Source: Pelagibacteraceae bacterium AG-325-E23
Lineage (GTDB): Bacteria; Pseudomonadota; Alphaproteobacteria; Pelagibacterales; Pelagibacteraceae
Assembly (NCBI GenBank): GCA_003282945.1
Contig: QBYG01000007.1
Span: 1 to 64,000, forward strand
Direction of reading: 5' to 3'
Length of the DNA stretch: 64,000 nucleotides
The notes beneath the pieces are model-generated. The model did no database searches. It had not been told where the DNA came from and was given only the letters and a program-made list of their open reading frames with translations. This document shows positions 1-11,706 of the stretch, one piece after another (the first letter of the stretch is position 1; every line of letters starts with the position of its first letter). Made by a program: the position numbers and the translations under genes.

Positions 1-43
1 AATCTGTATATATATTTATTGCATCTTATAACAATCTCCCAAC

Positions 44-1315
44 ATGAACATTCAAGAACTAAAAGAAAAAAGCTCTGAAAAGTTAATTACTGAAGCTGAA
101 AAGCTAGGTATTGAAAACGCTAGTACTTTAAGAAGACAAGAAATTTATTTTGCAATATTAAAAAAACTTGCAGAAAAAGGAGAGGAAATTACTGGGGGTG
201 GAGTTTTACAATTACTTCAAGATGGTTTTGGATTTCTTAGAGCCATGGAGTCAAACTATTTACCAGGAGCAGATGATATATATGTAAGTCCAAGCCAAAT
301 CAGAAGATTTGGTTTAAGAACCGGCGATACTGTTGAAGGTCCTATTAGATCTCCAAAAGAAGGTGAAAGATATTTTGCTCTTCTACAAGTTAGTAAAATA
401 AATTTTGAGGAGCCAGACAAATTTAAGCATAAAATTGCTTTTGATAACTTAACTCCACTTTATCCAAATAAACAATTAGGAATGGAAGTTGAGACAAATA
501 AGATTGAAAAAAAACCTGACTTAACTCCGAGACTAATTGATCTAGTAAGTCCTATTGGTAAGGGACAAAGATCCTTGATCATATCGCCCCCTAAGGCAGG
601 AAAAACAATGATTTTACAAAGTATAGCAAACTCTATAACAGCAAACCATCCTGAATGTTATCTTATGGTTTTACTAATTGATGAAAGACCTGAAGAAGTT
701 ACGGATATGCAAAGAACTGTAAAAGGTGAAGTCATTAGTTCAACTTTTGATGAACCAGCTCAACGTCATGTAGCTGTTGCTGAAATGGTCATTGAAAAAG
801 CTAAAAGACTTACAGAACATAAAAAAGATGTTGTAATACTTTTGGACTCTATAACAAGATTAGGAAGAGCCTATAACGCTGTTGTCCCAAGTTCAGGAAA
901 AGTTTTAACAGGTGGTGTGGATGCTAATGCTCTACAGAGACCTAAAAGGTTTTTTGGAGCAGCAAGAAATATTGAAGAAGGTGGATCATTAACAATTATA
1001 GCTACCGCTCTTATTGATACAGGAAGTAGAATGGATGAGGTAATTTTTGAAGAATTTAAAGGAACCGGAAATAGTGAGACAATTTTAGATAGAAAGATAT
1101 CAGAGAAAAGAATTTACCCTGCAATTGATATTACTAAATCAGGGACGAGAAGAGAAGAATTAATTTTTGACAAAAATGATCTTCAAAAAATGAATGTTCT
1201 AAGAAGAATAATTGCCCCAATGGGATCTATGGATGCAATCGATTTTATTAATTCTAAATTAAAGACAACTAAAAATAATGCTGAGTTCTTTAATTCGATG
1301 AACAAGCCATCTTAA
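44..1315 (+). CDS. rho: Transcription termination factor Rho
   Basis: 423 aa; Rho OB-fold and Walker A region ([15 protein letters not shown]), [46 protein letters not shown]. Confidence 0.98.
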   Translation: MNIQELKEKSSEKLITEAEKLGIENASTLRRQEIYFAILKKLAEKGEEITGGGVLQLLQDGFGFLRAMESNYLPGADDIYVSPSQIRRFGLRTGDTVEGPIRSPKEGERYFALLQVSKINFEEPDKFKHKIAFDNLTPLYPNKQLGMEVETNKIEKKPDLTPRLIDLVSPIGKGQRSLIISPPKAGKTMILQSIANSITANHPECYLMVLLIDERPEEVTDMQRTVKGEVISSTFDEPAQRHVAVAEMVIEKAKRLTEHKKDVVILLDSITRLGRAYNAVVPSSGKVLTGGVDANALQRPKRFFGAARNIEEGGSLTIIATALIDTGSRMDEVIFEEFKGTGNSETILDRKISEKRIYPAIDITKSGTRREELIFDKNDLQKMNVLRRIIAPMGSMDAIDFINSKLKTTKNNAEFFNSMNKPS

Positions 1316-1351
1316 GAATATTATTTTATAAATAATTGTTATACTCTTTTT

Positions 1352-2683
1352 ATGACAATTTATGCATTATCGTCAGGTCCTGGAGTTTCAGGTATAGCAG
1401 TAATTCGCGTATCTGGATTACAAACAAAAAAAATTATATTGAGTCTTGTAAATGGAGAAATGCCATCTCCTAGAGTGGCAAGTTTAAAAAAATTCAATAA
1501 AATCAATAATTCTGAGCTTATAGATGAGGGTATATTATTGTGGTTTCCAGGTCCTGAGAGCTACACAGGTGAGGATATGGCAGAAATACATGTTCACGGT
1601 AGCATTGCAGTTGTGAGGGCAATTTTAGATCAATTATCAAAAATTGAAAATTGTCGACTAGCCGAGCCTGGTGAATTTACAAAAATTGCTTTTCAAAATG
1701 AAAAAATAAATCTTCTTAAAGCCGAGAGCATTTCTGATCTTATTTCTGCAGAAACTGAAATTCAAAGACAACAAGCCGTCAAAATAATGAGTGGAAGAAG
1801 TTCTAAAAAATTTAATTTACTTAGAGAAAAACTCTTAAAAATTTTGTCAAACGTTGAGGCTAAAATAGATTTTCCTGAGGAGGACCTTCCAGAAGATGTA
1901 ATAAAAAATATTAAAATAGATTCCGAAAAAATAAGAAATGAAATTGAAACAATTTTAAATGATCAAAAAGTTGGAGAAAGAATTAGGGAAGGATTTAAGA
2001 TTGCAATTCTTGGACCCACGAATGCAGGAAAATCTTCTTTGTTAAATTATCTATCCAATCGAGATGTGGCTATTGTTTCAGAAATTGCAGGAACAACTAG
2101 AGATGTTATTGAAGCTCATTTAAATTTAGATGGTTATCCAGTTGTTATCTCTGATACTGCCGGGATTAGAGAATCAAAAGACGAAATAGAAAAAAAAGGT
2201 ATCAAATTAGCACTTAAGAGAGCTGAAGATGCTGATCTTAATATTATAGTAATAGAGCCAAAAAGTATTGATTTTACTGGTTTTTTGAATGACTTAGTAA
2301 ATGAAAAAGCTATAATTGTAATCAATAAAATAGACCTTGGTTATAAAAATATTAATCATCAAATTGAAAAATTTAATCCAATTTTTTTATCAATTAAAAA
2401 TGAAACTAACTTAGACGAATTAATAAATCGAATTAAAGATAAATTAAAAAATAAATTTGTAAGTTCTAATGAAACTTTAATCACTAGAGAAAGACACAGG
2501 CAAAGTTTAGAAGCTTGTGTTCATAATTTAAAAAATTTTGAAATAAAAAATTCTAAAGAAGAATTTGATAAAGCTGCAGAGGATTTAAGATTAGCAACTA
2601 GACATTTAGGTATGATTGTTGGAAAAGTAGATGTTGAAGAAATATTAGGTTCCATTTTTAGTGATTTTTGTATAGGTAAATAA
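1352..2683 (+). CDS. mnmE: tRNA uridine-5-carboxymethylaminomethyl(34) synthesis GTPase MnmE
   Basis: TrmE N-domain, G-domain GPTNAGKSSLLN / DTAGIR, C-terminal CIGK. Confidence 0.98.
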   Translation: MTIYALSSGPGVSGIAVIRVSGLQTKKIILSLVNGEMPSPRVASLKKFNKINNSELIDEGILLWFPGPESYTGEDMAEIHVHGSIAVVRAILDQLSKIENCRLAEPGEFTKIAFQNEKINLLKAESISDLISAETEIQRQQAVKIMSGRSSKKFNLLREKLLKILSNVEAKIDFPEEDLPEDVIKNIKIDSEKIRNEIETILNDQKVGERIREGFKIAILGPTNAGKSSLLNYLSNRDVAIVSEIAGTTRDVIEAHLNLDGYPVVISDTAGIRESKDEIEKKGIKLALKRAEDADLNIIVIEPKSIDFTGFLNDLVNEKAIIVINKIDLGYKNINHQIEKFNPIFLSIKNETNLDELINRIKDKLKNKFVSSNETLITRERHRQSLEACVHNLKNFEIKNSKEEFDKAAEDLRLATRHLGMIVGKVDVEEILGSIFSDFCIGK

Positions 2684-2759
2684 GTGTTGAATTTGCTTAT
2701 TTTTTAGTCATTTTTAAGTGTTTTCTTGAAAATTTTAAGATCAATAATAAATTACAGCT

Positions 2760-4631
2760 ATGAAAAATGACACTTCTTTTGATGTAGTTGTAATTGGTGG
2801 TGGTCACGCTGGTTGCGAAGCAGCAGCAGCATCTGCTAGATTGGGTATAAATACTGCCTTATTTACACATAAATTTGATACTATTGGTGAGATGTCATGT
2901 AATCCAGCTATTGGTGGATTAGGTAAAGGTCATCTTGTTCGAGAAATAGATGCACTTGATGGTGTAATGGGTGAAGTTGCAGATAAATCAGGAATACAAT
3001 TTCGATTATTAAATAGAAGTAGAGGCCCTGCAGTCCGGGGACCACGTACTCAAAGTGATAGATCACTATATAAGAAATATATGCAAGAAAAACTTGTAAA
3101 GTACTGTAATTTAAGTATTTTTTCTGATCCTGTAATAGAATTTATTTTTGAAAAAAACTATATAATTGGTTTTGTTACTCAAGGAGGTAAAAAAGTACTT
3201 TCATCAAAAGTAATTTTAACAACCGGAACTTTTTTGAATGGTTTAATTCACATTGGTGAAGAAAAAACACCTGCAGGAAGATTTAATGAAAAACCCTCAA
3301 CAGGTTTAAGTGAACAATTAGAAAAATATAATTTTAAAATTGGAAGATTAAAAACAGGGACACCCCCAAGATTGGATGCATCGACAATTAATTTCGAAAA
3401 ACTTGAGGAGCAGCATGCAGATGAAGATCCATATTTTTTTTCTTTCCTTACAAAAAAAAATATCAATAGACAAATTTCATGTAGGATGACTTATACCAAT
3501 CGACAAGTTCATGAGATCATATCTAAAAACATAAAAAGTAGTGCTATGTACTCTGGAAGTATCCAGGGAGTTGGTCCTAGATACTGTCCATCGATAGAAG
3601 ATAAAATTGTAAAGTTTGCGGATAAGCAAAAACATCAAATATTTTTAGAGCCAGAAGGTTTAAATGATAAAACAATCTACCCTAATGGAATTTCAACTTC
3701 ACTTCCTGCCGAAATACAGCAAGAAATATGCAATAATATCAATGGTTTAGAAAATGTTAAGATTTTAAGGCCGGGATACGCAATAGAATATGATTTTGTG
3801 GACCCACGGGAGCTATTCCTAACTTTAGAGACAAAAAAAATTAAAAATCTTTACCTTGCAGGACAAATAAATGGAACAACAGGCTATGAAGAGGCAGCAG
3901 CGCAAGGATTGATAGCTGGAGTAAATGCTGCTCTCTCTATTAAAGGTAAAGAGCCATTTATACTTGATAGATCTGAGGCATACATAGGTGTTATGATAGA
4001 TGATTTAGTTACAAAAGGAGTTGCTGAGCCTTATAGAATGTTCACATCAAGGGCAGAATATAGGTTATCTTTGAGATCTGACAATGCTGATCTTAGACTA
4101 ACTCAAAAAGGAATTGATATCGGACTTATATTAGATGAAAGAAAAATATTATATAAAGACAAAGCATCTAAACTGGAAAAAACTCTTAAAAAAATGGAAA
4201 ACTCTTTAATTTCGCCCTCAAAAGTATCTAAATTTAGAATTAATATTGCTAAAGACGGGGTTAAAAGAAATGCATTAGAAATACTGAGCCAAAAGTTAGT
4301 AAATATGAGTAAAATTAGGGAAATTTGGCCAGAAATTAAATATGTTTCACGTGAAATCGATGAACAAATTGAGATAAAGGCTCATTATAAAGGTTATTTA
4401 AAGAAGCAAAATGCAGATATTTTAGCATTTAAAAGAGATGAAAATCTTAAAATACCTGAAAATCTTGATTATGATCAATTTTCCGGATTATCAAATGAAG
4501 TCAAATCAAAATTTAAGCAAATTAAGCCAAAAACACTTGGTCAAGCACTTAGAATAGATGGGATAACTCCAGCTGCAGTTTATATTTTGTTGTCTCACGT
4601 TAAAAGAAAGTCTATTAAGCATATAGCTTGA
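2760..4631 (+). CDS. mnmG: tRNA uridine-5-carboxymethylaminomethyl(34) synthesis enzyme MnmG
   Basis: FAD motif [35 protein letters not shown]; adjacent to mnmE and rsmG. Confidence 0.98.
   Translation: MKNDTSFDVVVIGGGHAGCEAAAASARLGINTALFTHKFDTIGEMSCNPAIGGLGKGHLVREIDALDGVMGEVADKSGIQFRLLNRSRGPAVRGPRTQSDRSLYKKYMQEKLVKYCNLSIFSDPVIEFIFEKNYIIGFVTQGGKKVLSSKVILTTGTFLNGLIHIGEEKTPAGRFNEKPSTGLSEQLEKYNFKIGRLKTGTPPRLDASTINFEKLEEQHADEDPYFFSFLTKKNINRQISCRMTYTNRQVHEIISKNIKSSAMYSGSIQGVGPRYCPSIEDKIVKFADKQKHQIFLEPEGLNDKTIYPNGISTSLPAEIQQEICNNINGLENVKILRPGYAIEYDFVDPRELFLTLETKKIKNLYLAGQINGTTGYEEAAAQGLIAGVNAALSIKGKEPFILDRSEAYIGVMIDDLVTKGVAEPYRMFTSRAEYRLSLRSDNADLRLTQKGIDIGLILDERKILYKDKASKLEKTLKKMENSLISPSKVSKFRINIAKDGVKRNALEILSQKLVNMSKIREIWPEIKYVSREIDEQIEIKAHYKGYLKKQNADILAFKRDENLKIPENLDYDQFSGLSNEVKSKFKQIKPKTLGQALRIDGITPAAVYILLSHVKRKSIKHIA
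4343..4358. promoter_or_regulatory. Second parS-like site TGTTTCACGTGAAATC (14/16)
   Basis: Intact TTTCACGTGAAA core inside mnmG, 332 bp upstream of the exact parS. Confidence 0.7.
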
Positions 4632-5272
4632 TTGATTCGAAAATAATAAAAACAGATAAAATTCACCTCCCAAATGTTTCACGTGAAACACTCAGGGAGC
4701 TTGAGGACTATTCACAGTCAATCTTAATCACAAACAAGAAAATAAATTTGATAAGTTCAAGTACGGAAAAGTCAATAAATATAAGGCATATTTATGATAG
4801 TGCACAAACTATTGATTTTATTGATAAAAATGATATAAATATTTGTACTGACCTTGGCTCTGGAGCGGGGCTACCTAGTATAGTTTTAGGTATTTTGATG
4901 AAATCCAAAAAGCAAGGTTTTAAGCTAATTTTTTATGAAAAGAGCTATCATAAAAGCATTTTCTTAAAAGAGATGGTAAAAAAGTTTAAATTAGAGGCAA
5001 GGATTTACCAAAAAAGTATTTTTGAAGAGAAAAATTTAGTTACAGATGTAATAATTTGCCGGGCATTCAAACCTTTGCCAATCATTTTTGATATAGCAAC
5101 AAAAAATTTTAAAAATTTTAAATACATAGTCATGTATTTAGGAAAAAGTGGAAAAAAAATTTTGGAAGATGTTTCTACAAAATGGAAATTTGATGTAGAG
5201 GAAATGAAAAGTCTAACAAGTAAAGAGTCATCGGTAGTAAAAATTTCAAATTTAAAAAAAAAATATGAATAG
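4628..5272 (+). CDS. rsmG: 16S rRNA (guanine527-N7)-methyltransferase RsmG (TTG start overlapping mnmG stop)
   Basis: SAM motif [17 protein letters not shown]; mnmG-rsmG-parA synteny. Confidence 0.95.
   Translation: MIDSKIIKTDKIHLPNVSRETLRELEDYSQSILITNKKINLISSSTEKSINIRHIYDSAQTIDFIDKNDINICTDLGSGAGLPSIVLGILMKSKKQGFKLIFYEKSYHKSIFLKEMVKKFKLEARIYQKSIFEEKNLVTDVIICRAFKPLPIIFDIATKNFKNFKYIVMYLGKSGKKILEDVSTKWKFDVEEMKSLTSKESSVVKISNLKKKYE
4675..4690. promoter_or_regulatory. parS: parS centromere site, exact TGTTTCACGTGAAACA
   Basis: 16/16 match to the canonical bacterial parS palindrome, within rsmG, upstream of parAB. Confidence 0.95.
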
Positions 5273-6065
5273 AAAAATTATTTCAATAATAAACCAAAAA
5301 GGCGGAGTGGGAAAGACCACCACTGTCATTAATCTCGCTGCTGGGTTGACAATGAAAGGAAAAAAAATTCTTGTAATTGATCTTGACCCACAAGGAAATG
5401 CTACAACAGGTCTTGGATTATCCAATACAACAAGTTCTGATCAAACTATTTATAATGTATTGAATGGAAATAAAAATATTTCAGATGTAATCCAGACAAC
5501 AAAGTTTGAAAATTTAGATTTGATATCATCAAATGTTGATTTGTCTGGACTAGAGGTTGAGACAGCAGGTGATAGCCGAAGGGCCTTTAAATTAAAGGAT
5601 GAATTAGCACTGATTTTAAACAATTCTGAGCTATCTTATGATTATATCATAATTGACTGCCCACCATCCTTAAGCCTCCTTACAATTATGGCTTTGGTAG
5701 CTTCTAATGCGCTTGTCGTACCACTTCAGACAGAATTCTTTGCTTTAGAGGGGCTCACACAGTTGATGAAAACGATTGAGAGGATAAAATCGAACCTAAA
5801 TCCATCTTTAGACATAAGAGGAATACTCCTGACAATGTATGATAAGAGAAATAAATTATCTGGAGAGGTTGAGACTGAGGCGAGAAACTATTTTAAGGAT
5901 AAAGTTTATAACACTGCAGTTCCAAGAAATGTTAGATTATCAGAAGCACCTTCACACGGTGTTCCAGTTCTGATTTATGACAAAGCTTGTCCAGGCAGCA
6001 GAGCATACTTTAGTTTTACAGAGGAATTTTTAAACCAAGATAAACTAGTGGAGAGTGCAGCATGA
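5265..6065 (+). CDS. parA: Chromosome partitioning ATPase ParA
   Basis: Deviant Walker A KGGVGKTTTVINLA; DLDPQGNATTGLG; followed by parB. Confidence 0.97.
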   Translation: MNRKIISIINQKGGVGKTTTVINLAAGLTMKGKKILVIDLDPQGNATTGLGLSNTTSSDQTIYNVLNGNKNISDVIQTTKFENLDLISSNVDLSGLEVETAGDSRRAFKLKDELALILNNSELSYDYIIIDCPPSLSLLTIMALVASNALVVPLQTEFFALEGLTQLMKTIERIKSNLNPSLDIRGILLTMYDKRNKLSGEVETEARNYFKDKVYNTAVPRNVRLSEAPSHGVPVLIYDKACPGSRAYFSFTEEFLNQDKLVESAA

Positions 6066-6913
6066 TTAATCCGTTTAAATCTAAAAAAGGACTTGGAAGA
6101 GGATTATCTTCTTTAATAGGGGATAGTGAAAAAATTGATAATAAAAAAAGCGTCTCCATAAGTTCATTAATAAGAAATAAGTATCAACCCAGGAAAAAAT
6201 TTGATGAGGTGAGTCTAGAGGAATTAACTAACTCCATAAGAGAGCGAGGTATTATCCAACCTATCATTGTAAGACCATCTTCTGATCAAGAAGATAAATT
6301 CGAAATAATAGCTGGAGAAAGAAGATGGCAGGCAGCACAATATGCAGGGCTTCATGAAGTTCCAGTAGTTGTAATTAATGTAGATAATCTTAAATCATTA
6401 GAATTTGCGATTGTTGAAAATGTTCAAAGAAAAGATTTAAATCCAATTGAGGAAGCCGAAGGTTATAAAAGATTAATAGATGAATTTAGTTACGATCAGG
6501 ACAAGGTATCAAAATTCATTGGTAAGAGTAGAGCACATGTATCGAATTGCCTAAGACTGCTATCTCTTCCACAAGAGTTGATAGAATTAGTAATTGAGGA
6601 AAAATTATCGCAAGGCCACGCAAAAATCTTAGTTGGATTAGATAATGCAATTTTTCTTGCAAAAAAAATTATTTCAAAAAAATTATCAGTGAGACAAGCT
6701 GAAAGTTTAGTGCGTATTTTGAAATCAAATTCTAATAGTCCTTCACAGAAAAAAGATCCAAATATCACAAATCTGGAAGAAGAGTTAACAAATAAAATTG
6801 GAATGCGAGTATTTGTTAAGAATAAAAGAAATAACTCTGGAACAATTAGCTTAGAGTATAAAGGGGCTGACCAGCTTGATAGGTTGGTAGAAATTATTAA
6901 ACAAAATTATTAG
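6062..6913 (+). CDS. parB: Chromosome partitioning protein ParB
   Basis: GLGRGLSSLIG, NKYQPRKKF, AGERRWQAAQYAG, ENVQRKDLNPIEEAEGY. Confidence 0.97.
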   Translation: MINPFKSKKGLGRGLSSLIGDSEKIDNKKSVSISSLIRNKYQPRKKFDEVSLEELTNSIRERGIIQPIIVRPSSDQEDKFEIIAGERRWQAAQYAGLHEVPVVVINVDNLKSLEFAIVENVQRKDLNPIEEAEGYKRLIDEFSYDQDKVSKFIGKSRAHVSNCLRLLSLPQELIELVIEEKLSQGHAKILVGLDNAIFLAKKIISKKLSVRQAESLVRILKSNSNSPSQKKDPNITNLEEELTNKIGMRVFVKNKRNNSGTISLEYKGADQLDRLVEIIKQNY

Positions 6914-7887
6914 TAATTGCTTACAAAATTGGAGACAAAAAGCATTGAATTTGCGCCATTTTTCTTAACTAAAGCTTCCAAGTGATTTATTTTAAATATT
7001 ATTTCTTTCACCTCATTAGTCGACCATAATTGAGCTTGTTTCTTTATAATATCCTTCTCTTTCCAAAATATAGGAGGCTTGAAGCTAGATATAACTTGAT
7101 CAATGTTTAGATCATTATCTATTTTGGTTTTTATTTTTAAAAGCCTTTTTGATTTATTTAATATTGTTCTTATTATTAATATACAGTCTTCAGACGAATA
7201 ATTATTTTCATTAAGAATATTTGAAACTTTCTTTGAATTTCTAGCTAAATAACTATCTGATAATTCAAATACGCTGTAATTTTCAGTAAGATTAGAAAGT
7301 TTTAATACATCCTCAATACTTAATTTTTTCCTACTGATTGATAAGTTTTTTAATTTTGATAGCTCGTTTTTTAAATTTATTCGGTCACCATTTGATCGTT
7401 CAATAAGAATATTTTTAATTTCTTGTGAGAGGCTCAATTTATTATCTTTTAAAAAATTATTTATAATAAAATTTAATGACCGAGTGTCATCTTCATAAAC
7501 AGGTGTACAAATTAGCTGTTTTTCTTTTTCAAACAAATTTCTTAATTTTGATTTTTTCTCTAAGTTTGAGCATTTAATTATTATTTTTGATTCAATTTCC
7601 TTTCTTTCTAATAATTCAATAATAATATTAGATAATTTATCTGTACCTCGTGAAATAATAATTAATTTCTCACTCTCGAAAAGAGATTTGGTTAGCAAAC
7701 TTGATATAAATTCATCTTTGTTATTTAATATTTCCTGTTCATCGTATTTTAACACCTCACCTTGGTAATTTTTTGTATAAAAATTTCTTATTATATCTTG
7801 TTTGATACCCTCATTGTTTCCATGTATTAAATGTATATTTAAATTTGAGGAAACTAATTTTTCTAACTCGAAACTTTTAATTATCAT
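6910..7887 (-). CDS. holA: DNA polymerase III subunit delta
   Basis: HolA-type sequence (LIHGNNEGIKQDIIRN, YDEQEILNN); adjacent to lptE-leuS as in other alphaproteobacteria. Confidence 0.9.
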   Translation of the reverse strand: MIIKSFELEKLVSSNLNIHLIHGNNEGIKQDIIRNFYTKNYQGEVLKYDEQEILNNKDEFISSLLTKSLFESEKLIIISRGTDKLSNIIIELLERKEIESKIIIKCSNLEKKSKLRNLFEKEKQLICTPVYEDDTRSLNFIINNFLKDNKLSLSQEIKNILIERSNGDRINLKNELSKLKNLSISRKKLSIEDVLKLSNLTENYSVFELSDSYLARNSKKVSNILNENNYSSEDCILIIRTILNKSKRLLKIKTKIDNDLNIDQVISSFKPPIFWKEKDIIKKQAQLWSTNEVKEIIFKINHLEALVKKNGANSMLFVSNFVSNY

Positions 7888-8353
7888 CTAAGTTAATTAT
7901 AGATGAAATAATATTATCACTTATATTTTCTGATATATTGTCAATAATAATTTTCTCACTTTGTTCAAGTTTAAATAAATCAGAGTCATTGTTGTAAATA
8001 TTATTTTTTTCTATTGTTTTTTTCAAAATTAAATTTTCATTAAAAATGATCTCATACTGAATTGTTATTATAAGTTCAAATTTAAGTGGATCCCCCTTAG
8101 AGTTTTTGGAGATAATATTTCTCTCTTTTTTCGAATTTATTAAAAGTTTATACTCTTTTTTTTCTAGATTTTGATTGTTTTTAATACGATTAAATTTTTC
8201 TTTTAGAATTTTATTTATATCTTTTTCCCCTGTTAAAACTATTTCATTAATCTCAAAATTATAATTTTTTTCTGAAAAAATTGGACTATAAGAGCAAGAT
8301 GTTAATCCAAGTATCATAAAAACTAATACAAATTTCGCTAAAGTTTTATTCAT
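7877..8353 (-). CDS. lptE: LPS assembly lipoprotein LptE-like
   Basis: Lipoprotein signal with [10 protein letters not shown]; position between leuS and holA. Confidence 0.75.
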   Translation of the reverse strand: MNKTLAKFVLVFMILGLTSCSYSPIFSEKNYNFEINEIVLTGEKDINKILKEKFNRIKNNQNLEKKEYKLLINSKKERNIISKNSKGDPLKFELIITIQYEIIFNENLILKKTIEKNNIYNNDSDLFKLEQSEKIIIDNISENISDNIISSIINLDDN

Positions 8354-10898
8354 TTATTAAAAGGTTTATTAATCTATTTTTCACAAATATAATTTTATCA
8401 ATAGATTTATCTTTTACATACTTTTCTGATAATTTATTAGACTTTATTATCTTTAAAAGACTTTCTTGATCCATATCTCTACTTTCATTTAAAATAGCTC
8501 TTTTTTTTCCATTTATCTGGACTACATAATCGACCTTTTCATCTTGTAGTAATTTTTTATCTGGTGTTGGCCACTTAACTATTTCTTCATATCCTAAATC
8601 ATCTAAACACTCTGAAGCAAAGTGAGGAATCGCAGGTGAAAATAATATTATTATGTCTATATAATTTTTCTTGAGCTTTTCACTATCTAAATTGCTTTCT
8701 ATTTCTTTATTAAGGAAATTATAGGTCTCATATATATTTGCGATAATCACATTATAATTAAAGTTTTCAAGGTTACCTGTAATTTTGTTTATCATTTGAT
8801 TAGTAAATTTTTCTAAACTTAAATTTTGCTTAGAAATTTTTATATTATTATTAATTTTATCTTTAATCTTTTTGTGAAGTGCCCATAGTTTTTGTAAAAA
8901 TTTATAAGACGCAACCATTCCTTGCTCTGACCACTGAACATCTTTTTCTGGAGGACTATCAGATAATATAAATAACCTTACAGAGTCTGCTCCATAATTA
9001 TTAATTATATTTTCTGGATCGATAACATTTTTTTTTGATTTAGACATTGATTCTGAAGGACCAACTTTTATTTTTTGGTTAGGATTATTTTTTTTTTGAA
9101 ATTCATTTCCAACAAATTCAATTTCATCTGGACTAACCCAATTATTATTTTCATCTTTATAAGTTTCATGACAAACCATACCCTGAGTAAATAATCCCTC
9201 AAAAGGTTCTGTAAATTTAAAACTGTCATTTTTATAGCCTAGAGCTTTCATAAAAAAACGTGAGTAAAGTAAATGAAGAATTGCGTGTTCTACACCACCT
9301 ATGTATTGATCAACAGGCATCCAGTAATCAATATCTTCTTTTTTGTATCCATAGTCTTGATTTGTTGGAGAACAAAACCTAAGATAATACCAAGATGAGC
9401 ACACGAAAGTATCTAAAGTGTCAGTTTCTCTTAAATATTTTTTCCCATCTATATTTATATTTTTCCAATCATTTTTTGCATCAAGTGGATTACCCTTAAA
9501 ATTTAAATCTACATTCTCTGGAAGTTTTACTGGTAAGTCTTTCTTTGGAATTTTGATTACATTTCCATTTTCATCATAAGCCATTGGTATCGGACATCCC
9601 CAATATCTTTGTCTTGAAACACCCCAATCCTTTAATCTAAAATTAATCTGTTTTTTTCCAATATTTCTGTCTTCTAAAACATCAATTGTTTTGATGATAG
9701 ACTCTTCTGGTGCTTTAAGATTGTTCAGGAATTCAGAATTTATTAATATACCAGGGCCTGAGTATGCTTCATCTTTAACTTCGTATTCATCGCCTTCATT
9801 ATCTGGTTTAACAACAGTTTTAATATCTAAACTATATTTCTTTGCAAAATCGAAGTCTCTTTGATCATGAGCAGGGCAACCAAATACTGCACCAAATCCA
9901 TAATCCATTAAGACAAAATTAGCAAAGAAAACAGGGACTTTTTGGCTTGGATTTATTGGATTTATTGCCATCATATTTGTTTTAAAGCCAATTTTTTCTC
10001 CGATAGCAATAGCTTCCTCAGTGGTACCAGTTTTGGAACATTCTTTTTTAAATTCTTGGAATTTTTTATCTTCTGCAAAATATTTTGAAATTTCGTGATC
10101 TACTGAAAGAGCTAAAAATGAAAATCCAAATAAAGTATCTGGTCTTGTAGTGAAACATTTTATTTCTTTAACAGGCAGATCTCCTTCAGTCTTAAAAGCA
10201 ATTTCACATCCAAATGATTTACCAATCCAATTTTTTTGCATGACTTTAACTTTATTTGGCCAATTTTTTAAATCATCTAATCCATCAAGTAATTCTTGAG
10301 AAAACTTTGAAATATTAAAAAACCATTGGTTTAATTTTTTACGCTCAACAACGGCCCCAGACCGCCACCCTTTACCATCAATTACTTGCTCATTTGCTAG
10401 AACTGTTTCATCAACTGGATCCCAATTCACATAATTTTCTTTTCTATAAACAAGTCCTTTATCGTAAAGTTCCAAAAAAAATAATTGTTGATGTTTGTAG
10501 TAATCTTCTGAACAGGTTGAAATTTCTCTATCCCAGTCAATTGAAAGTCCAAGTTTTTTAAGTTGATCTTTCATTGTTGAGATATTTTTATTAGTCCATT
10601 CTTTTGGATCTAATTTATTTTCTCTTGCAGCATTTTCAGCAGGCATCCCAAATGCATCCCAACCCATTGGATGTAAAACATTAAAACCTTTTAATGCCTT
10701 ATATCTCGATAAGACATCTCCAATTGTATAGTTTCTCACATGTCCCATGTGAATTTTACCAGATGGGTAAGGAAACATTTCTAGACAATAAAATTTTTCT
10801 TTTGATTTATCTATTTTTGAGACAAAAATCTTTGATTTAAGCCACTTTTCTTGCCATTTTTTTTCAACTGTTTTAAAATTATATCTTTCGGAATTCAC
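8346..10898 (-). CDS. leuS: Leucyl-tRNA synthetase
   Basis: 850 aa; [29 protein letters not shown], editing-domain motifs. Confidence 0.98.
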   Translation of the reverse strand: MNSERYNFKTVEKKWQEKWLKSKIFVSKIDKSKEKFYCLEMFPYPSGKIHMGHVRNYTIGDVLSRYKALKGFNVLHPMGWDAFGMPAENAARENKLDPKEWTNKNISTMKDQLKKLGLSIDWDREISTCSEDYYKHQQLFFLELYDKGLVYRKENYVNWDPVDETVLANEQVIDGKGWRSGAVVERKKLNQWFFNISKFSQELLDGLDDLKNWPNKVKVMQKNWIGKSFGCEIAFKTEGDLPVKEIKCFTTRPDTLFGFSFLALSVDHEISKYFAEDKKFQEFKKECSKTGTTEEAIAIGEKIGFKTNMMAINPINPSQKVPVFFANFVLMDYGFGAVFGCPAHDQRDFDFAKKYSLDIKTVVKPDNEGDEYEVKDEAYSGPGILINSEFLNNLKAPEESIIKTIDVLEDRNIGKKQINFRLKDWGVSRQRYWGCPIPMAYDENGNVIKIPKKDLPVKLPENVDLNFKGNPLDAKNDWKNINIDGKKYLRETDTLDTFVCSSWYYLRFCSPTNQDYGYKKEDIDYWMPVDQYIGGVEHAILHLLYSRFFMKALGYKNDSFKFTEPFEGLFTQGMVCHETYKDENNNWVSPDEIEFVGNEFQKKNNPNQKIKVGPSESMSKSKKNVIDPENIINNYGADSVRLFILSDSPPEKDVQWSEQGMVASYKFLQKLWALHKKIKDKINNNIKISKQNLSLEKFTNQMINKITGNLENFNYNVIIANIYETYNFLNKEIESNLDSEKLKKNYIDIIILFSPAIPHFASECLDDLGYEEIVKWPTPDKKLLQDEKVDYVVQINGKKRAILNESRDMDQESLLKIIKSNKLSEKYVKDKSIDKIIFVKNRLINLLINE

Positions 10899-10917
10899 TT
10901 AATTTTTAATTACTTGG

Positions 10918-11487
10918 TTATTTAGAAAGTCTTTTTGAACCTTTATACTCTTTAAAATTTTTATCTTTATTTTGTTTTTTGTAAATTGCTGCTTTTGACA
11001 AAATTTCTTTTTTAAGTTCAGCAACAAGTGGACCAGTTTTTTGACTTACTTTACAGTTAATTATTTGATTACACTTTTTATAAAAAACTTTTATATCAAG
11101 TGCATCTGTTCTTACTTCATTTGTTAAAAAACGTATTGAAATTTTTACAGATTCGTCCAAATTATCTCCATCTGAATACCAATCTGTTATGATAATTCCT
11201 CCACTGTAATTCACGGAAGATAATGGCATAAAATCAATTGTATCAAGTGATGCTCGCCATAGTTCATTTGCACTTGCAAACAAAAAGTCTCCACCTTTTC
11301 CGAAATTACCTTTTATAGCTGAATCTAATCTAAACCCTCTACCTTCCTCAAGATTTTTTTTAACTCTTAATTCTGGATTTGGAGGATTTTCTCGGGCATC
11401 TCCTCCAGGCATTCCTTCGCATGAAACAAGTGAAATTAAAACGAATCCTAAAAATGCGAAAAATCTCACTTTTATTAAATATGACAT
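10918..11487 (-). CDS. DUF3576 family lipoprotein (start trimmed from 11499)
   Basis: Lipobox LVSCEG; DUF3576-like core FGKGGDFLFASANELWRASLDTIDFMPLSSVNYSGGIIITDWY. Confidence 0.85.
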   Translation of the reverse strand: MSYLIKVRFFAFLGFVLISLVSCEGMPGGDARENPPNPELRVKKNLEEGRGFRLDSAIKGNFGKGGDFLFASANELWRASLDTIDFMPLSSVNYSGGIIITDWYSDGDNLDESVKISIRFLTNEVRTDALDIKVFYKKCNQIINCKVSQKTGPLVAELKKEILSKAAIYKKQNKDKNFKEYKGSKRLSK

Positions 11488-11671
11488 TATTCTTTCCATA
11501 AATTGGTTTTAGTTTAAAAAAGTTAAAAACAAAAAGGATTTTTTCAAATATATCAAAAAATACCAATAAAATGGGAATTTTTAGTGATGTATAAATGCAA
11601 CACTATTGCAAAATAAAGTCTTAAATATAATTATTAAAATAAAATACTTAAATTAATTGGTAAATAGTACC

Positions 11672-11687
11672 TGTTTAATATTAAACA
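11672..11687. promoter_or_regulatory. Perfect 16 bp palindrome TGTTTAATATTAAACA in porin leader
   Basis: Read directly; 20 nt upstream of the porin ATG, between a TATAAT box (11626-11631) and the RBS. Confidence 0.6.
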
Positions 11688-11706
11688 ATTAACGAAAGGT
11701 AATAAT

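Noticed and set aside
4591-4606. Third parS-like site TGTCTCACGTTAAAAG
   Set aside because: Only 12/16 with a broken central palindrome; mentioned only as context for the two better sites.
4506-4691. Minus-strand 61-aa [12 protein letters not shown].. in the ORF track
   Set aside because: Antisense to mnmG/rsmG; its start is created by the parS palindrome.
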